DNA of 64,000 nucleotides, from contig NZ_JABYQT010000002.1 in the NCBI RefSeq assembly GCF_020075495.1, positions 496,001-560,000 on the forward strand, read 5' to 3'. Each line of letters starts with the position of its first letter. Position 1 is the stretch's first letter. Under the pieces are notes generated by a model. It was not told where the DNA came from and ran no database searches. It saw nothing but the letters and a program-made list of their open reading frames with translations. This DNA is from Vreelandella aquamarina. Lineage in GTDB: Bacteria > Pseudomonadota > Gammaproteobacteria > Pseudomonadales > Halomonadaceae. A program made the translations under genes and the position numbers. Shown here one piece after another: positions 52,049-58,857 of the stretch.

Positions 52049-52497
52049 CAGGCCATCTCCCAAAGAAGCTTTTGTCCTTGCAATACAGCAGCGGTATCAA
52101 TGCGTGGTCGAGCCGGGGTATTCCAGTTGCCACCACCACGACGCCCTACAAGCCCCCATCCAGCCCCACGCAAACTGGCTCCACCTTCATCGGGCAAGGT
52201 ATAGGTAATCAGACGGCGATATCCCATCGCTTTAGCAGCACGCCATGCGGCACCGTAGAGCATTGAGCAGGCGTTGCGTGTTCCGTCGGTGCAACACCGA
52301 TTGACCTCAAGCGTCCAGCCGTCGTCATTGCCGCGCGCGACGGGCCGACCGATGATCGCCACACCATGAATGGCTCCTTCAACTGCGACGGCCACTGAAA
52401 ATTTCGCCCCCGCAACTGGGCCATGGTGACGATGATTTGCTGCGACATAAGCGTTCGCTTCAGCCAGAGTCACAGGCACGATGGATAATTCGCTCAT
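52048..52497 (-). CDS. XF1762-type GNAT-like protein
   Basis: The 149-residue protein resembles the XF1762 group of phage proteins: HRHHGPVAGAKFSVAVAVEGAIHGVAIIGRPVAR near residues 22-55 and a VNRCCTDGTRNACSMLYGAAWRAAKAMGYRRLITYTL segment near 65-101. This has the pattern of GNAT acetyltransferases. Exact substrate is unknown. Overlaps by TGATG with the small Cys-rich gene. Confidence 0.75.
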   Translation of the reverse strand: MSELSIVPVTLAEANAYVAANHRHHGPVAGAKFSVAVAVEGAIHGVAIIGRPVARGNDDGWTLEVNRCCTDGTRNACSMLYGAAWRAAKAMGYRRLITYTLPDEGGASLRGAGWGLVGRRGGGNWNTPARPRIDTAAVLQGQKLLWEMA

Positions 52498-53003
52498 GCC
52501 ACCTCCTTATAGTCGCCAGCTTGGTAGCCGCGCAGATTGGGATCAGTTAGCTGCATGCCCAAGCTGGTGAAATGCTGGTACACAGCATCCAAGTAGCGTG
52601 TCTTCTGATCTTTGTTCATCAGCCGGGTACAGGGGAAGTCGAGCGGCTCCTGCATGAGCTCGAGCTTTATCTCGTACGGCAGCGGCTTCACGATGCGATC
52701 GTATTTCTCGCGGAACTCGGGCAACTCCCAGCGCAGCATCGGGACCGCGAAGTGAAGCTTGCAGAAACCGCGGTACTCCTCAGCTGTGTGGTCGCCTTGG
52801 GCTTCGGCCTCCAGGAGCCACTTTCGCTGCAGCTTGTTCTGGTCGATGCTGCGTTTCACTTGGCGCTTGCGCACGACGATCTCGACGTCGCCCCAAAGCT
52901 GGATGGCATCGGTGATCACCTTCGGCAGTTTGGCGGCGGCAGTCAGCGCCTCCTGGATGGTTCTGGCCCGCGAGACGAATGGCTTGGTAGCTGGCTTGGT
53001 CAT
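52494..53003 (-). CDS. ninB: NinB recombination protein
   Basis: This 169-residue protein matches NinB/Orf: KRSIDQNKLQRKWLLEAEAQGDHTAEEYRGFCKLHF near residues 50-85 and the LDFPCTRLMNKDQKTRYLDAVYQHF part near 122-146. NinB binds single-stranded DNA and helps recombination as a mediator. It is in the nin cluster between the replication and nuclease genes. Confidence 0.85.
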   Translation of the reverse strand: MTKPATKPFVSRARTIQEALTAAAKLPKVITDAIQLWGDVEIVVRKRQVKRSIDQNKLQRKWLLEAEAQGDHTAEEYRGFCKLHFAVPMLRWELPEFREKYDRIVKPLPYEIKLELMQEPLDFPCTRLMNKDQKTRYLDAVYQHFTSLGMQLTDPNLRGYQAGDYKEVA

Positions 53004-53743
53004 GCTGCACCTCGCTGACGCTGCTCAGCTTGTTCGATCAACTGCTGGCGGCGCGCCTCCTCTTGCCGGCGCCGCTCTTTCTCCGCCGCTTGCTTGCTAC
53101 TGGAGTCGTCCACGAGCAGAGAGCGCAGATGATCGATATTGGCCTGAGCCCGTGCCTTTTTTTCGGGACACTCGCTCTCGTCAGGTTCCTTGAATCCATG
53201 CGGCGCCGGCAGTAAATGCTTGACCTTGGGCGCGGCTAGCAGCCCCTTCTTGATGCCTTGGGAAATGGCTTCCTGGCGCCGCTCCTTGCTCTCGCCCAGC
53301 GAGACGGTGTATTCCGGTGCGCGGCCCTCTGCTTTGGCCTGGCCAACTTCTCGCTCGTAGGCGGCGATGAATGCCATCCTGGCGCCCACCTTGTCGCCTT
53401 GCTCCATGATCGGGCGGGCGACGCCCATCGCCGCTGCCGTCTCCTGGGTCCAGATGATCGTGTCCATCTCGTCAAGCGACTGCAGGGCGACCGACCACGC
53501 CTCGTTCGGCAGCAAGTACTGCTGTGCGCTTGGGATGCGCTCGAGCACAGCAGCGAGCGTAAGGCGACCTGAAAGCTCGGCGCGGCATCGCGTCAGAGAC
53601 TGTTCGATCTCGGCGCGGTCGTAGGGCCGCAAGTCGCGGATCATCATGTTGGCCGTGGCCGGGCGAATCTCGGTGCCGAGTAGCTCGGCGGTGGCATAGA
53701 CCGTTTCCAGCAGCGCTTCGGCGTCTTGTTTCGTCAGTGGCAT
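53000..53743 (-). CDS. Replication-region protein in the P (helicase loader) position
   Basis: The 247-residue protein starts MPLTKQDAEALLETVYATAELL. It is helical and has a long basic C-terminal coil (KQAAEKERRRQEEARRQQLIEQAEQRQ). It follows the O-like initiator gene by 2 nt, where lambda P lies. Similarity to known P proteins is not plain, so helicase loading is inferred from order. Confidence 0.6.
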   Translation of the reverse strand: MPLTKQDAEALLETVYATAELLGTEIRPATANMMIRDLRPYDRAEIEQSLTRCRAELSGRLTLAAVLERIPSAQQYLLPNEAWSVALQSLDEMDTIIWTQETAAAMGVARPIMEQGDKVGARMAFIAAYEREVGQAKAEGRAPEYTVSLGESKERRQEAISQGIKKGLLAAPKVKHLLPAPHGFKEPDESECPEKKARAQANIDHLRSLLVDDSSSKQAAEKERRRQEEARRQQLIEQAEQRQRGAA

Positions 53744-53745
53744 AG

Positions 53746-54669
53746 TCAGTCCTCCCAGCCGGACGCCAGCAGGCGCTTGGCTTCGTCGACGTTGGACAGA
53801 TTGGTCTGGGTGCCATCGATCTGGCGGGCACGGGCGGCGGTCATTTGCGAGCCGGTTCTCATCTGCGTGGCCAGTGACTCGCAGTCCTGCAGCATCAGGC
53901 CTACCGGGTGGCCCTTCTGGACGTAAAACTGGTTGTTACAGCGCAGGAAGTACGCGGCGACCCCTGGGGCCAACTCTGCGCCAACCCGGTCGACCAGTTG
54001 GGAGATCTGACCAGCGATACGCCCGTTCCAGATCGGCCATTCACCGTAACGCTGCCGGTATGTCACGGCGTAGTTCGCCCAGGGCTTGAACGTTTTTGCA
54101 CCCGGGTTCTTCGGCCCAGGCATGTCCGGCGGGATGGCGCAGCGAGGTTCGTCGGCCCGAACAAGATCGGCGGTCGGCGAGGGGGGCGTAGCTCCCTCGT
54201 CGCAATCCGGTTTACTGGATGGTTCAGTGGATGGTTTAAAGGACGGTTCGGGTGACACGGTGTCACCCCGTTCCTGCACAGATGTCACCCCGTTCGTGTC
54301 AGGCTGACACCCCGTTCCTGCAAAGATGTCACCCCGTTCAGAGCGGGGTGAACGTCTGTCACCCCGTTTTGGGGTGTCATCGCTCATCACGATGTCGTAG
54401 AGAATAGGGCGCTGATCGGAACGCGGAATGTGTGCAGCCACGATTGCCTGATTGCCTTCTCGAATGACGCCTAGCTTCAGAAGATCGGCAATCTTCCGGG
54501 TAACAGTGCGTCCAGAAAGGCCGGTGTACTCGGCGAGGGTCTTGTTCGATGGAAAGGCGTGGCGCCCGTACTTATCGGAGTGATTGGCGAGACCGACGAG
54601 CACAAAGCGCGCGCCGGAATCGGTGACGATCATCTGGTTCATTGCCCAGGACATAGCTTCGACGCTCAT
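53746..54669 (-). CDS. O-like phage replication initiator
   Basis: The 307-residue protein starts MSVEAMSWAMNQMIV. A winged HTH (SNKTLAEYTGLSGRTVTRKIADLLKLGVI, about residues 41-70) forms the N-terminal DNA-binding domain. A linker encoded by the iteron region follows (about 100-150), then a conserved C-terminal helical domain (WANYAVTYRQRYGEWPIWNGRI). As in lambda O, the origin lies inside the gene. ATGA overlap with the upstream gene sets the start. Confidence 0.82.
   Translation of the reverse strand: MSVEAMSWAMNQMIVTDSGARFVLVGLANHSDKYGRHAFPSNKTLAEYTGLSGRTVTRKIADLLKLGVIREGNQAIVAAHIPRSDQRPILYDIVMSDDTPKRGDRRSPRSERGDIFAGTGCQPDTNGVTSVQERGDTVSPEPSFKPSTEPSSKPDCDEGATPPSPTADLVRADEPRCAIPPDMPGPKNPGAKTFKPWANYAVTYRQRYGEWPIWNGRIAGQISQLVDRVGAELAPGVAAYFLRCNNQFYVQKGHPVGLMLQDCESLATQMRTGSQMTAARARQIDGTQTNLSNVDEAKRLLASGWED
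54250..54376. other. Phage replication origin: 22-bp-spaced iterons
   Basis: TGTCACCCCGTTC occurs at 54261, 54283, 54327 and (with final T) 54357, and TGACACCCCGTTC at 54305. The first four are spaced by exactly 22 bp. A perfect palindrome GGGTGACAC G GTGTCACCC at 54250-54268 and an inverted pair CACCCC/GGGGTG at 54360-54376 flank them. This arrangement within the O-like gene is that of a lambdoid origin. Confidence 0.85.
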
Positions 54670-55364
54670 GCGGCACCTTGCATATTGCGTTGCGCCCACA
54701 GGCCGGCAATCCAGTTGACGCCCTTGGCTGTGAATTTGGCGGCATTGTAGGCATGCTCGTTAGCCACGCCGGTCTTGACCACAAAGCGGCCTGCATCGAT
54801 GTGATTCTGGTAGGGCATCCATTCGCCGCCCAGGCGGTACATGACATGGTGGTCTCTCAGGAAGTCTCGGAAGTCGCGCTCGTTGGCGTTGAGCAGCTTG
54901 GCCACCTGACGGAATCCCTTGGAGCCAGAATCAGCCGCAACGTATTGATCAACGAACTCGACCGCTGGCCGGGCGGCCTCGGCCGCTTCAAGAGCCTTTT
55001 GCTCCGCCTCCCTTGCGTCGGCCCACGCACGCGCCGCCGCAACCGGGTTTGAAAAGTCGGGTAGGGAGGCTGCGCTATTGAGCGCTTCAAGCTCCTGCCA
55101 TCGGTCAACAAGGCGCGCTGTGAACTCGGGTGAAAGCTGAGCAACGACAATCGTGCTGTCGCGCTTTCCCTGATCACCCGAAAACAGGTAAGCCGACACA
55201 GGGCGCCCAGCCGTGGGCTTTTCCACCATCGGTGGTAAAGTGATGACAGCGCGGTTTGCAAGGCGCTCGATCGCTCGCTTTACACTGTCATGACGCGCCT
55301 CGACCAGCTCAGCAATTTCCAAGCTGCTCATCGTCGGCTGGACTTTCACTGAAAGATCACTCAT
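54666..55364 (-). CDS. Rha/KilAC-type phage antirepressor
   Basis: The 232-residue protein has an N-terminal Rha-like HTH part (MSSLEIAELVEARHDSVKRAIERL near residues 12-35) and a C-terminal KilAC domain (GFRQVAKLLNANERDFRDFLRDHHVMYRLGGEWMPY near 149-184). TGAGGA precedes the ATG at 55364. Related proteins are antirepressors that counter CI or control lytic growth. It lies between the CII-like and O-like genes. Confidence 0.85.
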   Translation of the reverse strand: MSDLSVKVQPTMSSLEIAELVEARHDSVKRAIERLANRAVITLPPMVEKPTAGRPVSAYLFSGDQGKRDSTIVVAQLSPEFTARLVDRWQELEALNSAASLPDFSNPVAAARAWADAREAEQKALEAAEAARPAVEFVDQYVAADSGSKGFRQVAKLLNANERDFRDFLRDHHVMYRLGGEWMPYQNHIDAGRFVVKTGVANEHAYNAAKFTAKGVNWIAGLWAQRNMQGAA

Positions 55365-55388
55365 AGTTTCCTCACTTCTTGATCTAAA

Positions 55389-55424
55389 AGCCCGCCACGC
55401 TCCCCAGCAAATGGCGGGCTTTTT
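55389..55424. terminator. Hairpin terminator between CII-like and antirepressor genes
   Basis: AGCCCGCCA and TGGCGGGCT form a 9-bp stem with a 14-nt loop, with T-tracts on both sides (TTTTTGTT on +; TTTTA on -). On the leftward strand it resembles a tR1-type site. Confidence 0.7.
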
Positions 55425-55425
55425 G

Positions 55426-55887
55426 TTACTTGACTGCTTTAAGAGCAGCGCCTTTCTTGTGCATCGCTTCAACGCGACGCATTACCGTGTTTCCCATGAC
55501 CGCCAGCTCTCGGCGAAACGCCTTGATCTCTTCCAGATCGTTGTCGCAAATCTCGCCATCGGCTTTGGCCTGTCGCACCAGGCGAACAAAACCAGCGGCC
55601 ATGTCATGTTGATCAAGTAGCAGCTCACGGATCTCTCCCTCGATATCGTCAGCCGCTTTCTCGACGGGCGTGGCCACCATGCCGAGGTCTTCCAGCGCAC
55701 GATCAATACAGCGCAAGTCTTTCAGCGTGCGATTGATGCGGAAGTAGTCAGCCAGGGTGAGGCTTACGCCAGAATCAGGATCGAGCTTTTTGTACAAGCG
55801 GCCTTCGGACATATCGAGGTCATGAGCAAGATGCTTAATGCCATACTCAAATGCCGCCTGCCGAAGCCCTGCTGTATATGAATCCAT
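55426..55887 (-). CDS. CII-family phage regulatory protein (CP76-type)
   Basis: The 153-residue protein has the CP76/CII-type DNA-binding pattern: LAHDLDMSEGRLYKKLDPDSGVSLTLADYFRINRTL near residues 20-56 and then a helical C-terminus. Such proteins activate lysogeny promoters. It follows the Cro-like gene in the leftward early operon. An AGGAG sits close to the ATG. Confidence 0.78.
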   Translation of the reverse strand: MDSYTAGLRQAAFEYGIKHLAHDLDMSEGRLYKKLDPDSGVSLTLADYFRINRTLKDLRCIDRALEDLGMVATPVEKAADDIEGEIRELLLDQHDMAAGFVRLVRQAKADGEICDNDLEEIKAFRRELAVMGNTVMRRVEAMHKKGAALKAVK

Positions 55888-55952
55888 GGGTTAAACTCCT
55901 GTTTTGCTTGTCCTCTCAGGTGTTTTTGAGAGTGGCTAAGATAGGGGTGTGG

Positions 55953-56171
55953 TTAGGCGGCAACAGAGCCGAACACGTCAGGGCGCAGCTGGCTGGCCTT
56001 GATTTTTCCCTTGGTGGCTTTCACAACAGCCATCACGCGAGCTGCTGGAACGACCTTCCATTGAGAAATGGCCTGGGAGCTGATTCCAATAGAGCGGGAA
56101 AGGGCAACGGGGCCGCCAGCCAGCAGAAGCGCTTTTTGCATTGCTTGTTCCGGGGTCATAGGGAAATCCAT
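55953..56171 (-). CDS. Cro-like repressor (YdaS family)
   Basis: The 72-residue protein has an HTH (GGPVALSRSIGISSQAISQWKVV near residues 19-41), typical for YdaS/Cro-like regulators. It is divergent from CI and the first gene under PR, which defines the Cro role by place. The start at 56171 or a Met four codons later is possible. It is expected to repress CI synthesis. Confidence 0.85.
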   Translation of the reverse strand: MDFPMTPEQAMQKALLLAGGPVALSRSIGISSQAISQWKVVPAARVMAVVKATKGKIKASQLRPDVFGSVAA

Positions 56172-56190
56172 GCTTAACGTAGTTGGTCGA

Positions 56191-56220
56191 AGTGTAAGTC
56201 ATACTTACCTAGTCGGGCAA
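56191..56220 (-). promoter_or_regulatory. PR promoter with operator O1 for the leftward early operon
   Basis: On the minus strand TTGCCC (-35) and TACACT (-10) are 18 bp apart. The 15-bp operator GTAAGTATGACTTAC (56194-56208) starts 6 nt after the -35. The same spacing is found at PL. Confidence 0.8.
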
Positions 56221-56232
56221 GGCATTCTTCCG

Positions 56233-56261
56233 TTGTCAGACGTAAGCACTGCTTTCAGAAT
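56233..56261 (+). promoter_or_regulatory. PRM-like promoter of CI with operator O2
   Basis: TTGTCA (-35, 56233-56238) and CAGAAT (-10, 56256-56261) have a 17-bp spacer. The operator-like GTAAGCACTGCTTTC at 56242-56256 fills the spacer and matches 12 of 15 with the second site at PL. Confidence 0.65.
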
Positions 56262-56292
56262 GAGAACAGCAAAACCGCCCAGGGATTACGGT

Positions 56293-56940
56293 ATGACTGA
56301 GGATGAAAAGGTAGGGCAGCGTATTACGCGAGCCAGGAAGGAAGCTGGGCTTACACAGCAGCAATTAGCAACCATGCTTGGCGTCTCAAGGCCTGCCGTT
56401 GCGCAATGGGAAAAGGGAAAAACAAGCCCGTCAGCTGAGAACCTGCGCAACGTAGCCACCGCGACCGGCAAGCAGCTTATCTATTTCTTTACCGGTTCAG
56501 GCGTCAAAACAGATGATTTTGATGAAGCGCCCAAGATGCGGGGCCAGGTGCCGCTGATCAGCTGGGTGCAGGCCGGGGCGTGGACGGAGCCATTTTGTCC
56601 TGCGGGTGATGATCTAGAATACTACCCAGCCCCGCCCACTTGCGGCCCTAGGGCGTTTGGCCTGCGCGTGCGCGGCGAATCAATGATCGAAGTGTACCCG
56701 CCAGGGACGCTGATCTTCGTCGATCCCGATGTGGACCCGGTATCCGGCGATGACGTAGTTGTTCAGTGTGAGCAGCATGGCGGGGCTGAGGCCACGTTCA
56801 AGCGGTACATCATCGAACCAGGTGTTGGCCCCATGCTCAAGGTGCTTAACAAGGATTGGCGTGAGCAGTACATGGACTTCACCGAAGATTGCCGAATTAT
56901 TGGCGTCGTCATGGCGCAAATGACCCTCCGCAGGCAGTAA
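56293..56940 (+). CDS. CI-like repressor with S24 autocleavage domain
   Basis: The 215-residue protein has an N-terminal HTH (GLTQQQLATMLGVSRPAVAQWEKGK near residues 19-43) and a C-terminal S24/LexA-like domain. Predicted self-cleavage is between Ala94 and Gly95; catalytic Ser130 is in RGESMIEVYPPG and Lys170 in TFKRYI. This makes it SOS-inducible through RecA. The frame is open 75 codons upstream through the operator region, but AGGGAT precedes the ATG at 56293, and the fold starts there. An intrinsic terminator follows. Confidence 0.95.
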   Translation: MTEDEKVGQRITRARKEAGLTQQQLATMLGVSRPAVAQWEKGKTSPSAENLRNVATATGKQLIYFFTGSGVKTDDFDEAPKMRGQVPLISWVQAGAWTEPFCPAGDDLEYYPAPPTCGPRAFGLRVRGESMIEVYPPGTLIFVDPDVDPVSGDDVVVQCEQHGGAEATFKRYIIEPGVGPMLKVLNKDWREQYMDFTEDCRIIGVVMAQMTLRRQ

Positions 56941-57000
56941 CCCCCCCCCCTCAAAATAAGCTCAGCTAACCAAGCCCGCCGCCGAGCGGGCTTTTTTTCG
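56941..57000 (+). terminator. Terminator after cI, preceded by a 10-C homopolymer
   Basis: AGCCCGC and GCGGGCT form a 7-bp stem with a 6-nt loop (56973-56992) followed by TTTTTTT. Ten C in a row begin right after the cI stop codon at 56941; their exact count may be a sequencing uncertainty. Confidence 0.85.
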
Positions 57001-57031
57001 CCTCAAGGAAACAATGGCTTACATATTATTT

Positions 57032-57083
57032 GAAAGATATGCTTACTTTTATATTGACGATAAAGGTAAGTATGGCTTACATT
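57032..57083 (+). promoter_or_regulatory. PL promoter with operators O1 and O2
   Basis: TTGACG (-35, 57054) and TACATT (-10, 57078) have an 18-bp spacer. O1 GTAAGTATGGCTTAC (57066-57080) starts 6 nt after -35, as at PR; O2 (GTAAGCATATCTTTC on the minus strand, 57032-57046) lies just upstream. A further half-site GGCTTAC is at 57016. Confidence 0.82.
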
Positions 57084-57121
57084 GAGTTCATGGCAACGGC
57101 ACACAGCAACACGCCCGCCAA

Positions 57122-57134
57122 CGCTCTTTAACAA
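57122..57134 (+). promoter_or_regulatory. boxA-like antitermination element in the PL leader
   Basis: CGCTCTTTAACAA matches the bacterial/phage boxA consensus that recruits NusB-NusE. It lies about 40 nt after the PL -10, as does lambda nutL. A short hairpin (AGGG...CCCT, 57157-57172) follows and may act as boxB. Confidence 0.7.
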
Positions 57135-57225
57135 CACGATATGCCTGTCCGTGCGTAGGGGTTAGTAGCCCTGAGACACCGGCAGGAGTACGCCGCCCAG
57201 GGCTGTTGAAATGCTGGGACGAGAT

Positions 57226-57328
57226 CGCCGCTTCGAATAGAGGCGGCATTCGGAAGCGGTGCCAGCGCCGGTAGCTTAACAGGCCAGTGAATCTGCGGGC
57301 TGGCCGAAGTGCAGTGCTTCACGAATTC
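57226..57328 (+). ncRNA. Structured leader RNA element A
   Basis: A GCCGC/GCGGC hairpin with 11-nt loop holding GAATA (57227-57247) is followed by a long-range closing helix (ATTCGGAAGC with GCTTC-A-CGAAT, 57248-57257 with 57316-57326) around an inner hairpin GGCCAG/CTGGCC (57282-57305) whose loop has TGAATCTG. Element B repeats this plan. The family could be C4/IsrK-like antisense RNA or an antitermination RNA; this cannot be decided here. Confidence 0.55.
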
Positions 57329-57357
57329 AACACAACAACCGCGAACTGGAGGCAAGT

Positions 57358-57543
57358 ATGGGCAGCAATATCGGAAGTCTCTACCAAGCATACGTTGATG
57401 CTGGAAAGGAGCGCCAAGAAAAGATGGAGGCTTTCAATCAAGCCTGTCAGAAGCACAAAGAGGCCAAGGCCGCGCTGATGAATGGCGTTGCTGCCGAGGC
57501 TGGTGACGACAGCAAGCCATTTACTGAAGGTGACTTTTTCTAG
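57358..57543 (+). CDS. Small early protein of unknown function
   Basis: The 61-residue helical protein starts MGSNIGSLYQAYVDAGKERQ and has an acidic C-terminus. GGAGG lies six bases before the ATG. It is the first gene of the PL operon after the structured leader, where lambda has kil- or N-type genes; it has no Arg-rich motif, so it is unlikely to be N. It overlaps a minus-strand gene by 4 nt at the end. Confidence 0.7.
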   Translation: MGSNIGSLYQAYVDAGKERQEKMEAFNQACQKHKEAKAALMNGVAAEAGDDSKPFTEGDFF

Positions 57544-57728
57544 CCGCGATCTTCAAGCTCGATCACGCGCTGGTTCAGATCGTTCATGATCGTGCGCAGC
57601 CGGCCAACGCAACGTGCAAGCTCTACTGTTTCCTCACTGTAGTTGCCCGGCGCGCTGGTGATTTTATTCACGGTGGCGACAGTTTCATCCAGTGAGTTTT
57701 GAATCGCTTCACGGCTCATTTTGGACAT
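57540..57728 (-). CDS. Small helical protein on the opposite strand
   Basis: The 62-residue protein starts MSKMSREAIQNSLDETVATVNK and is helical with a likely coiled coil at the end. AGGAG precedes the ATG. It is read opposite to the PL operon and could be expressed in the lysogen. No family recognised. Confidence 0.65.
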   Translation of the reverse strand: MSKMSREAIQNSLDETVATVNKITSAPGNYSEETVELARCVGRLRTIMNDLNQRVIELEDRG

Positions 57729-57802
57729 GGTTTTAGCTCCTGGTGTGTGGAAGCCTCAGGATAGCTAAGACGCGGGGCCTGCGATAGTGCCACTCAATGC
57801 CT

Positions 57803-57998
57803 CCGCCTGGGCTGAGAATACAGGCGGCATCGGGGAGTGCTTTGCCGCCACGTGGCTGCTGAAACCCAAGCGCTAGGCGGAAAACGGTGAATCTGAGGGC
57901 AGATGCTTAGGCTAAGCCCAAGGATAGCTGCCGCGACTGGATGCGCCGAAACGCAGAACCGGGGCGCTGGTAGAAGATCGCAGAGCGCTCCCCGATGC
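57803..57998 (+). ncRNA. Structured RNA element B
   Basis: A CCGCCTG/CAGGCGG hairpin with 11-nt loop ending GAATA (57803-57827) is followed by a closing helix in which 57827-57840 (GCATCGGGGAGTGC) pairs with 57985-57998 (GCGCTCCCCGATGC), 13 Watson-Crick pairs and one G-U. Inside, GGTGAATCTGAGGGC at 57886-57900 matches the TGAATCTGNGGGC part of element A. An intrinsic terminator follows 23 nt later. No gene lies in this 424-bp stretch. Confidence 0.55.
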
Positions 57999-58020
57999 CC
58001 TGCATCAATTCCCCTTATTC

Positions 58021-58046
58021 GCCCGCACCCAGCGGGCTTCTTTTTG
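58021..58046 (+). terminator. Intrinsic terminator after RNA element B
   Basis: GCCCGC ACCCA GCGGGC is followed by TTCTTTTT. It ends the RNA from PL or from a local promoter before the next small genes. Confidence 0.85.
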
Positions 58047-58152
58047 GCATGGCTGCGCATCGTCGCCATGCCCGCGCCGCTTCTGATCCCTGACTCACTG
58101 CACTGGCACTGCGAGAGCAGCGAGGCGGCGCGCCCAATTCTGGAGACAACTA

Positions 58153-58307
58153 TGCAACGACCCGAAACCGTCTTGCCGATTACGAAGCGGCAAAGCCGAG
58201 CGATCAATGACACCAAGGCCGCGGGCCGCTACCGGCACCGCCTGGCCATCGACTCGAAGCTCGCCGACCAGAAGCTCACCAAACAGCTACGCGAGGTATG
58301 GGAATGA
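58153..58307 (+). CDS. 51-residue basic protein
   Basis: The protein starts MQRPETVLPITKRQSRAIND and has a basic KAAGRYRHRLAID stretch. TGGAG precedes the ATG. Its stop overlaps the next start. It may be an RNA- or DNA-binding protein; an antiterminator role is possible but not shown. Confidence 0.65.
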
Positions 58308-58492
58308 ACGCAGCACACATTGAGCAGCGCGCCCAGCGCCGCGCTATGGGCTTTGCCGTGGGCGAGCGCCCGCGTATCGGCAGTCGGTTCGATCCGGCCG
58401 GGCTGCGCGGCAAGAACGCGGTGCGCATGGCCGAGTATCAGCGCCGCCGCGAGGGCGATCAGGCGCCATTGCAAATCTGGAGGGCTCCATGA
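58304..58492 (+). CDS. 62-residue Arg-rich protein
   Basis: The protein starts MNAAHIEQRAQRRAMGFAVG and has 12 or so Arg. Its opening resembles in kind the Arg-rich RNA-binding N-terminus of lambda N. GAGG precedes the ATG by seven bases. It overlaps neighbours at both ends. N function is a guess from composition and location downstream of a boxA. Confidence 0.65.
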   Translation: MNAAHIEQRAQRRAMGFAVGERPRIGSRFDPAGLRGKNAVRMAEYQRRREGDQAPLQIWRAP

Positions 58493-58782
58493 AACGACAC
58501 ATCACCATTCAGCTTCGCGCCGAATCCATCTGCGAGTCGATCCACGACGGCGACGCCGAGGGCGTGGCGAAGTTCGCTGCTTATCTCGATGAGGTGGGTG
58601 ATTTGACGAGCGCCGTGGACGAGCTGACCGCAACTACAACAATCGCCGACATGGTCGCCGCCTATATCAATAAGCCCGGCGGCGAGTCCGTGATGTTCGC
58701 CTGGGCCAAGGACGTTGCCGAAGATGAGCAGTTCAGCGTAGAGGAAGACAGGGCAGAAATGCAGGCCAATTGGGCAGCATAA
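58489..58782 (+). CDS. Small acidic early protein
   Basis: The 97-residue protein starts MKRHITIQLRAESICESIHDGD. It is acidic, helical, and has no recognised family. GGAGGG precedes the ATG; the start overlaps the Arg-rich gene by 4 nt. Confidence 0.68.
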   Translation: MKRHITIQLRAESICESIHDGDAEGVAKFAAYLDEVGDLTSAVDELTATTTIADMVAAYINKPGGESVMFAWAKDVAEDEQFSVEEDRAEMQANWAA

Positions 58783-58857
58783 AGAAAGCCCCTTTCGTGC
58801 GGCAACACGTCAGGGGCCGGGGGATCTGCAGATGAAGATCATTGGGGAGTATAAACC

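Noticed and set aside
54250-54376. CRISPR-like repeat array
   Set aside because: The repeat unit is 13 of 22 bases, lies inside a coding gene and has origin geometry; no cas genes are present.
57540-57728. Antisense RNA of the 57358 gene instead of a protein
   Set aside because: The overlap is only 4 nt and a good ribosome site and helical protein pattern are present.
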